DNA of 64,000 nt, from positions 1-64,000 of the forward strand of contig CANCCJ010000007.1 in NCBI GenBank assembly GCA_947374535.1. The letters run 5' to 3'. The position numbers were made by a program, and so were the translations under genes. Positions within the stretch are counted from its first letter, which is position 1; every line of letters starts with the position of its first letter. Below are positions 58,875 to 64,000 of the stretch, in pieces. The notes beneath the pieces are model-generated. The model did no database searches, was not told where the DNA came from, and worked only from the letters and a program-made list of their open reading frames with translations. This DNA is from Comamonadaceae bacterium (GTDB lineage: Bacteria; Pseudomonadota; Gammaproteobacteria; Burkholderiales; Burkholderiaceae).

Positions 58875-60077
58875 TTAGTTGCTCGGTCGGAGTTTTTTCA
58901 CAACGTCATCACTGGGTTGCACAGAGGCACCGTCGATGTAGCGGTAGTCTACCAACACGCCCTTGCCGTTGTCGTTCTTGGTGCGGCCCAAGAACGCGCC
59001 CATGGTGGACTGGTGGTCTTGTGCGCGGAACATCACTTTGCCGTAGGGCGTGCTGAATTTCAAACCGCTGAAGGCATCGGCCAGCTTCTCGCTGTCGGTG
59101 CTTTTTGCTTTGCCGATACCCGCGGCCAATGCCTGAATCATGCTGTAGCCCACGACGGAGCCCAAGCGGGGGTGGTCGTTGTATTTGTGGTGGTAGGCCA
59201 AGAAGAAGGCTTTGTGCTCGGGCGTTTGTACGCCATACCAAGGGTAGCCGGTGACGATCCAGCCATTGGGTGTTTCGTCTTTGAGCGGTTCCAGGTATTC
59301 AGGTTCGCCTGTGAGCAAGCTGACCACTTCACGGCCTTGGAACACGCCTCGCGTGTTGCCTTCGCGCACAAACTTGGCGAGGTCAGTGGCAAATAACACG
59401 TTGAAGATGGCATCGGGTTTGGCGTCGGCAATCGCTTGCGTCACAGAGCCCGCGTCAATCTTGCCTAACGCCGGTGCTTGCTCGGCCACAAACTCCACGT
59501 CGGGTTGCGCGGCCTTCAGTAGTTGTTTGAAAGTGGCGGCAGCCGACTGACCGTATTCGTAGTTGGGGTACACCACGGCCCAGCGTTTTTTCTTGAGCTT
59601 GACGGCTTCGGGCGCCAACATGGCCACTTGCATGTAGGTGCTGGCGCGTAGGCGATAGGTGTAGCGGTTGCCGTTTTGCCAAACCATTTTGTCGGTCAGC
59701 GGCTCGCCTGCGAGGAAGAACACTTTGCGCTGTTTGGCAAAGTCGCTCAGTGCCAGACCAATGTGCGAGAGGAATGCGCCAGACAGCACATCGACTTTCT
59801 CGCGACTCAGCAGCTCTTCGGCAGCACGCACGGCGTCGCCAGGCGACGCGTTGTCGTCACGCGTGATGAGTTGCAGCGGTTTGCCGTTGACACCGCCCGC
59901 GGCGTTGATTTCTTCCACCGCCAGTTCCATGCCCTTTTTGTAGGGGTCTAGGAATGCAGGCTGCGCTTTGTAGCTGTTGATCTCGCCAATTTTGATGACG
60001 TTTTGGGCGAAGACGGGCAGGGCGGCAACGCTCAGGGCGAGGGCGGCGGTGCGAAAAGAGGAAGCAATGTTTTTCAC
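58875..60077 (-). CDS. ABC transporter substrate-binding protein (Leu/Ile/Val-binding type)
   Basis: A 400-residue periplasmic protein with signal peptide (TAALALSVAALPVFA). The mature part is a type I periplasmic binding fold: IKIGEINSYKAQPAFLDPYKKGMELAVEEINAAGGVNGKPLQLITRDDNASPGDAVRAAEELL is the LivJ/K signature. Ligand may be a branched-chain amino acid, a short amide or an aromatic acid; this family is broad. First gene of the operon. Confidence 0.9.
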   Translation of the reverse strand: MKNIASSFRTAALALSVAALPVFAQNVIKIGEINSYKAQPAFLDPYKKGMELAVEEINAAGGVNGKPLQLITRDDNASPGDAVRAAEELLSREKVDVLSGAFLSHIGLALSDFAKQRKVFFLAGEPLTDKMVWQNGNRYTYRLRASTYMQVAMLAPEAVKLKKKRWAVVYPNYEYGQSAAATFKQLLKAAQPDVEFVAEQAPALGKIDAGSVTQAIADAKPDAIFNVLFATDLAKFVREGNTRGVFQGREVVSLLTGEPEYLEPLKDETPNGWIVTGYPWYGVQTPEHKAFFLAYHHKYNDHPRLGSVVGYSMIQALAAGIGKAKSTDSEKLADAFSGLKFSTPYGKVMFRAQDHQSTMGAFLGRTKNDNGKGVLVDYRYIDGASVQPSDDVVKKLRPSN

Positions 60078-60284
60078 GGGGATGCCTTAAATCGCGGTGT
60101 CTGACGCCATCGCGGCGCACCGACAGTATTTGCAAAGACCCCCATTGTCTTGCAAACCAAATTTGAATTGCATACGGTTTGAAGCGGCCCTTGGATGGGC
60201 GGTGCCAGCCTATGACCCAAGTGCATGGCGCCAAGCGGTGAGTCAACCGCAAAACGCATCAACGCCTACCCAGCGTTCACAATG

Positions 60285-60324
60285 CAAGAAGCCCCGCAAG
60301 CTTTGCAACTTGCGGGGCTTCTTG
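60285..60324 (-). terminator. Strong stem-loop downstream of pckG
   Basis: Sixteen-base perfect arms CAAGAAGCCCCGCAAG (60285-60300) and CTTGCGGGGCTTCTTG (60309-60324) with an 8-nt loop, 40 bp beyond the pckG stop. It lacks a clean U-run on either strand, so it may act with Rho or as a 3'-stabilising hairpin. The rest of the 287-bp spacer holds the upstream region of the binding-protein gene and no gene that I can see. Confidence 0.65.
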
Positions 60325-60364
60325 ACTTTCACACGCAGCGTTGGCCGAGCGTGTGTGGTGCTGA

Positions 60365-62203
60365 TTAGGCTTCCAAGCGCGCAGCCAAAGCGGCCTTGGT
60401 CGTGGTCATTTCAGAAGGCAAGTTGTAAGCCAACTGGGTGAAAAGCTCTTCGTGCAGTTTCAACTCAGCCACCCAAGCGGCTTTGTCGATGCTGGTGACG
60501 GTCTTAAATTGGTCTGCGGTGAAGTTCAAGCCAGTCCAGTTGATTTCTTCATACGTGGGGCTCACGCCGAACACGTTTTCTTTGCCATGGGCTTGACCTT
60601 CGATGCGGTCAATCATCCACTTCAAAACGCGCATGTTTTCGCCGTAGCCTGGCCACACAAACTTGCCGTCGTCGCCCTTGCGGAACCAGTTGACGCAGTA
60701 AATCGATGGCACTTTGGCGCCACCGGCTTTGAGTGTGTCGCCCATGTTGAGCCAGTGCTGGAAGTAGTCGCTCATGTTGTAGCCCATGAACGGGAGCATG
60801 GCGAACGGGTCGCGGCGCACCACGCCTTGTTGGCCAGCGGCCGCAGCGGTGGTCTCAGAGCCCATGGTCGCAGCCATGTAGACGCCTTCTGTCCAGTTGC
60901 GTGCTTCGGTGACCAAAGGCACGGTGGTGGAGCGGCGGCCGCCGAAGATGAATGCGTCAATGGCTACGCCATCGGCGTCGTCCCATTGGCTGTCCAAAGC
61001 AGGGTTGTTGATGGCTGCCACGGTGAAGCGCGCATTGGGATGCGCAGCTTTGGCGCCGGTTTCTTTGGCGATCGCAGGGGTCCAGTCTTTGCCTTGCCAG
61101 TCGATCAAATGATCGGGCATGGTGCCTGTGTCTTTTTCCATGCCTTCCCACCACACGTCGCCGTCATCGGTCAATGCGACGTTGGTGAAGATGACGTTCT
61201 TGTCCAAGCTCGCCATGCAGTTGGGGTTGGTGTGGAAGTTGGTGCCAGGGGCCACGCCAAAGTAACCCGCTTCTGGGTTGATGGCGTACAACTTGCCGTC
61301 CGAGTGTGGCTTGATCCAGGCGATGTCGTCACCGATGGTGGTGACTTTCCAGCCGTCGAAGCCTTCGGGCGGCACGAGCATGGAGAAGTTGGTTTTGCCG
61401 CAAGCGCTGGGGAAAGCGGCAGCCACGTGGTATTTCTTGCCTTGTGGGTTGGTCACGCCCAAGATGAGCATGTGTTCGGCCAACCAGCCTTGGTCGCGGC
61501 CCATGTTGGACGCGATGCGCAACGCAAAGCACTTCTTGCCCAACAAAGCGTTGCCGCCGTAGCCGGAGCCATAAGACCAGATTTCGCGTGTCTCTGGGTA
61601 ATGCACGATGTATTTGGTTTTGTTACAAGGCCATGTCACATCGGCTTGGCCAGCGGCCAGCGGTGCGCCCACGGTGTGCACGCAAGGCACGAAGGGGCCG
61701 TCTGTGCCGATCACGTCGTATACGGCTTTGCCCATGCGGGTCATGATTTTTTGGTTCACGGCGACGTAAGCGCTGTCGGTCAACTCAATGCCAACGTGGG
61801 CAATGTGCGAACCCAAGGGGCCCATGCTGAAAGGCACCACATACATGGTGCGGCCTTTCATACACCCGTCAAACAAAGGCTGCAAAGTGGTGCGCATCTC
61901 AGCGGGGGCCATCCAGTTGTTGGTTGGGCCAGCGTTTTCTTTTTTCTCTGAACAGATGTAGGTGCGGTCTTCCACGCGGGCCACGTCTGAGGGGTCAGAG
62001 CAAGCCAAGAAAGAGTTGGGGCGCTTGGCAGGGTTCAACTTTTTGAAAGTGCCAGCGTCAACCAGTTGTTGGCACAGGCGGTTGTATTCCTCGTCGCTGC
62101 CGTCGCACCAGTAGATGGTGTCAGGTGTGCACAAAGCGGCCATTTCGCCGACCCAAGCTATCAGCTTTGGGTTTTTTACATATGCGGGTGCATGGATGTT
62201 CAT
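60365..62203 (-). CDS. pckG: Phosphoenolpyruvate carboxykinase (GTP)
   Basis: Converts oxaloacetate and GTP to PEP and CO2 at the start of gluconeogenesis. The 612-residue protein is of the GTP class: kinase-1a loop [40 protein letters not shown] with the metal-binding region, and [12 protein letters not shown]. The Shine-Dalgarno AGGAG lies 8 nt before the ATG. The leader contains a long palindrome (62224-62271). Fits with MaeB for growth on organic acids. Confidence 0.96.
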   Translation of the reverse strand: MNIHAPAYVKNPKLIAWVGEMAALCTPDTIYWCDGSDEEYNRLCQQLVDAGTFKKLNPAKRPNSFLACSDPSDVARVEDRTYICSEKKENAGPTNNWMAPAEMRTTLQPLFDGCMKGRTMYVVPFSMGPLGSHIAHVGIELTDSAYVAVNQKIMTRMGKAVYDVIGTDGPFVPCVHTVGAPLAAGQADVTWPCNKTKYIVHYPETREIWSYGSGYGGNALLGKKCFALRIASNMGRDQGWLAEHMLILGVTNPQGKKYHVAAAFPSACGKTNFSMLVPPEGFDGWKVTTIGDDIAWIKPHSDGKLYAINPEAGYFGVAPGTNFHTNPNCMASLDKNVIFTNVALTDDGDVWWEGMEKDTGTMPDHLIDWQGKDWTPAIAKETGAKAAHPNARFTVAAINNPALDSQWDDADGVAIDAFIFGGRRSTTVPLVTEARNWTEGVYMAATMGSETTAAAAGQQGVVRRDPFAMLPFMGYNMSDYFQHWLNMGDTLKAGGAKVPSIYCVNWFRKGDDGKFVWPGYGENMRVLKWMIDRIEGQAHGKENVFGVSPTYEEINWTGLNFTADQFKTVTSIDKAAWVAELKLHEELFTQLAYNLPSEMTTTKAALAARLEA

Positions 62204-62223
62204 GAAAAGCTCCTAAGTCAAAA

Positions 62224-62271
62224 AATTGAGGTCAGAGCCCTGCCCACTGTCGCGAGGCTCTGACCTCAATT
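62224..62271. repeat. Long inverted repeat (REP-like) in the pckG leader
   Basis: AATTGAGGTCAGAGCC (62224-62239) and GGCTCTGACCTCAATT (62256-62271) are perfect 16-bp arms around a 16-nt loop, 20 bp upstream of the pckG start. A further CTCTGACCT occurs at 62316-62324. The GGTCAGAG-type palindrome resembles repeats mobilised by REP-associated transposases in proteobacteria, but a regulatory hairpin is equally possible. I saw nothing else in 62272-62443 apart from AT-rich sequence likely to hold the pckG promoter. Confidence 0.6.
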
Positions 62272-62443
62272 CATTGCCGCTTGCTTAGACCAAACGGATG
62301 TCTATTTTATGAAACTCTGACCTTCCCCAAGCTTGCAAAACCCTTATGAGTTACATGAAATACATCAAAAGTATTAACTTATGGGTTTTTTTTATGTAAT
62401 TGCTAGGGTTTGGCCTAGGCGAAAGTTACACAGCGAGAAAAAC

Positions 62444-62469
62444 AAAAAGCGCCAGAAATGGCGCTTTTT
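62444..62469. terminator. Bidirectional rho-independent terminator
   Basis: AAAAAGCGCCA (62444-62454), GAAA tetraloop, TGGCGCTTTTT (62459-62469). It lies 40 bp beyond the stop of the small membrane protein gene on the minus strand, with an A/T-run on each side. Confidence 0.9.
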
Positions 62470-62508
62470 GGGCTGGGTGACCGAGCATGCGGCCGTCGCT
62501 TCCTTGGT

Positions 62509-62646
62509 TCAAGCCATCGTGACGGCGATGAAGGCCAGCAAGAAAATCAGGATCGCGCCGGCCACAGGCAAGACGAAGTGCATCACAGGAACGATGGCTT
62601 CCACCACGTCTTGTTCGGCGTCGGGTGCGTGGGTGTGGTTGGACAT
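62509..62646 (-). CDS. 45-residue single-pass membrane protein
   Basis: Begins MSNHTHAPDAEQDVVEAIVP and ends with one hydrophobic helix, VLPVAGAILIFLLAFIAVTMA, at the very C-terminus. AGGAG lies 7 nt before the ATG (minus strand, 62658-62654) and a strong terminator follows, so this is a convincing single-gene unit despite its size. The polar His/Asp/Glu N-terminus and C-terminal anchor suggest a tail-anchored inner-membrane peptide. I do not recognise a function. It lies between recQ and pckG. Confidence 0.75.
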   Translation of the reverse strand: MSNHTHAPDAEQDVVEAIVPVMHFVLPVAGAILIFLLAFIAVTMA

Positions 62647-62748
62647 GTTGTGTCTCCTCTATCAATGTGAGTGTGGGCAAATTTTAGGGAAGTAGAACCG
62701 TTTTGCAGTCATGGCCGTGACAGGGTAAACCCGTCGAACGTCGCTGAT

Positions 62749-64000
62749 TTATGCGGGAAGCGCCACCACGCGCAGAACTTCGTCGCCATAGGCTTCAAGC
62801 TTCTTCGCACCAATGCCTGCAATGCCTTGCAGGGCCTCGAGGTCTTGCGGCTCAGCTTGGGCGATGGCTGCCAGCGTGGCATCGTGAAAGATGACGTAAG
62901 CGGGTAAGTTGTGCGAACGGGCCACTTCAGCCCGCCATGCCTTGAGGGCCTCGTAGCGCGTTTGGGCTTGCATGTCCAGCGCGATGGGTGCTGGCTTGGA
63001 CGCACCGCTGGCGCTGCGTTTGCCCTTGCGGTCGGCGGGTGAGGACACCGAAGCGCGCAAGCGAACCGTCACTTCGCCTTTGAGTACGGCGCGAGAGGCC
63101 TCGGTCAAATACATGGTGTTGAAGGCTTGTGCGTCCACGCCTAAAGCGCCTGAGGCGATGAGTTGGCGCAGCACGCCCCGCAGCTGAACTTCGCTGAACT
63201 GCGCGCCAATGCCAAAGGTGCTGAGTTTGTCGTGGCCGTATTGGCTGACCTTGTCTGTGGCTTTGCCGCGCAAGATGTCCATCACATGGCCCGCGCCAAA
63301 CGACATGCCGCTTTGCTGCTTGACGCGGTAGATGGTGGACAGCAACATGCGGGCAGCTTCGGTGCCGTCCCAAATCTCGGGGGGTTGCAGGCAGATGTCG
63401 CAATTGCCGCAGGTGTATTTCGGCGCGCCGTCTTCGGGCGATGTGTAGGTTTCGCCAAAGTAGCCCAACAACCGCACCCGTCGGCAGTCGGTGGCTTCGG
63501 CCAAGGCCAGCAGCGCATCGAGCTTGCCGCGCATGACTTGTTTGAACTCTTCGCCCGCAGGGCTTTCGTCAATCATGCGGCGTTGGTTCACCACGTCGTT
63601 CAGGCCGTAGGCCATCCACGCATGGGCGGCTTGGCCGTCGCGACCGCCACGGCCGGTTTCTTGGTAATAGCCTTCGATGTTTTTGGGCATGTCCAAGTGC
63701 GCCACAAAGCGCACATCGGGTTTGTCGATGCCCATGCCAAACGCCACGGTGGCGACCATCACCAAGCCCTCTTCACGCAAGAATCGGTTTTGGTGCTTTT
63801 GTCGAACGGCCCCGTCTAAGCCTGCGTGGTATGGCAGCGCGGCAATGCCAGCTTCGCACAAGATTTTGGCCACTTCCTCAACCCGCTTGCGCGATTGGCA
63901 ATAGACGATGCCGCTGTCTTGCCAGTCTGGCCCCATGTGCTCGCGTTGGATGAAGCGCAGCAATTGGGCGGAGGCCTCTTTCTTTTCGACGATGGTGTAG
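62749..64000 (-). CDS. recQ: ATP-dependent DNA helicase RecQ (N-terminal part beyond window)
   Basis: 3'-5' helicase of recombination and repair. The frame is open to the right edge (...[17 protein letters not shown]), so the first helicase lobe is outside. Present here: helicase lobe 2 ([54 protein letters not shown] with motif VI), the Zn-binding Cys cluster ([12 protein letters not shown]...CGNCDIC), the RQC winged helix, and the C-terminal HRDC domain (from about 75 residues before the end). Confidence 0.95.
   Translation of the reverse strand, partial: YTIVEKKEASAQLLRFIQREHMGPDWQDSGIVYCQSRKRVEEVAKILCEAGIAALPYHAGLDGAVRQKHQNRFLREEGLVMVATVAFGMGIDKPDVRFVAHLDMPKNIEGYYQETGRGGRDGQAAHAWMAYGLNDVVNQRRMIDESPAGEEFKQVMRGKLDALLALAEATDCRRVRLLGYFGETYTSPEDGAPKYTCGNCDICLQPPEIWDGTEAARMLLSTIYRVKQQSGMSFGAGHVMDILRGKATDKVSQYGHDKLSTFGIGAQFSEVQLRGVLRQLIASGALGVDAQAFNTMYLTEASRAVLKGEVTVRLRASVSSPADRKGKRSASGASKPAPIALDMQAQTRYEALKAWRAEVARSHNLPAYVIFHDATLAAIAQAEPQDLEALQGIAGIGAKKLEAYGDEVLRVVALPA

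Noticed and set aside
60452..61951. 499-codon open frame on the plus strand opposite pckG
   Set aside because: It is the mirror of a clear PEP carboxykinase; its translation is rich in His, Val and Gly with no recognisable domain, as expected from antisense of GC-rich codons.

Overview
The window is a piece of a bacterial chromosome spanning the replication origin. Gene content and order (rpmH-rnpA-yidD-yidC next to dnaA-dnaN-gyrB; mnmG-rsmG-parA-parB; lptD-surA-rsmA; metX-metW; kdsD-kdsC-lptC; a PepP / MaeB / barstar-family cluster), moderate to high GC and the protein sequences point to Betaproteobacteria, order Burkholderiales, most likely Comamonadaceae. A Limnohabitans- or Rhodoferax-like freshwater organism is my guess at genus level, from memory of similar proteins only. 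No tRNA, rRNA, CRISPR array, prophage or intact insertion sequence was seen.

Layout. 1-4.8 kb: a SWIB-tailed topoisomerase III and the metX-metW pair. 4.8-11.4 kb: rsmE and the sugar kinase amgK, divergent from the envelope operon lptD-surA-rsmA. 11.4-16.9 kb, minus strand: an orphan barstar-family gene, malic enzyme maeB, aminopeptidase pepP and murU, the partner of amgK in cell-wall sugar recycling. 17-21.3 kb: transketolase and two tandem GAPDH genes. 21.3-25.1 kb: a GDT1-type manganese exporter, a glycine-rich RNA-binding protein, and kdsD-kdsC-lptC for Kdo synthesis and LPS export. 25.1-34.8 kb: mnmE, yidC, yidD, rnpA and rpmH on one side and dnaA, dnaN and gyrB on the other, with DnaA boxes in both gaps flanking dnaA and a DnaA-trio-like unwinding element before dnaN. 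34.8-38.7 kb: a Spy-like periplasmic protein, pirin, a copper chaperone and the copper ATPase copA. 38.9-48.1 kb: one long plus-strand array mnmG-rsmG-lysE-parA-hydrolase-parB followed by two tandem hybrid histidine kinases. Three parS sites lie inside mnmG and rsmG.

48-64 kb: a D-lactate/glycolate-type FAD dehydrogenase, a PduO-type cobalamin adenosyltransferase, a LapEBC-type type I secretion cluster whose ABC transporter gene is cut by an in-frame TAA, a branched-chain amino-acid-type ABC importer with a fused LivHM permease, GTP-dependent PEP carboxykinase, a 45-residue membrane protein, and recQ running off the right edge.

The window is mostly housekeeping sequence. The best leads are the broken secretion transporter, the parAB-linked kinase pair, the origin architecture with coding-sequence parS sites, the GAPDH pair with different cofactor-loop residues, the orphan barstar with a palindromic site, and the copper-locus palindrome. 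I did not find a clearly new multi-gene system.
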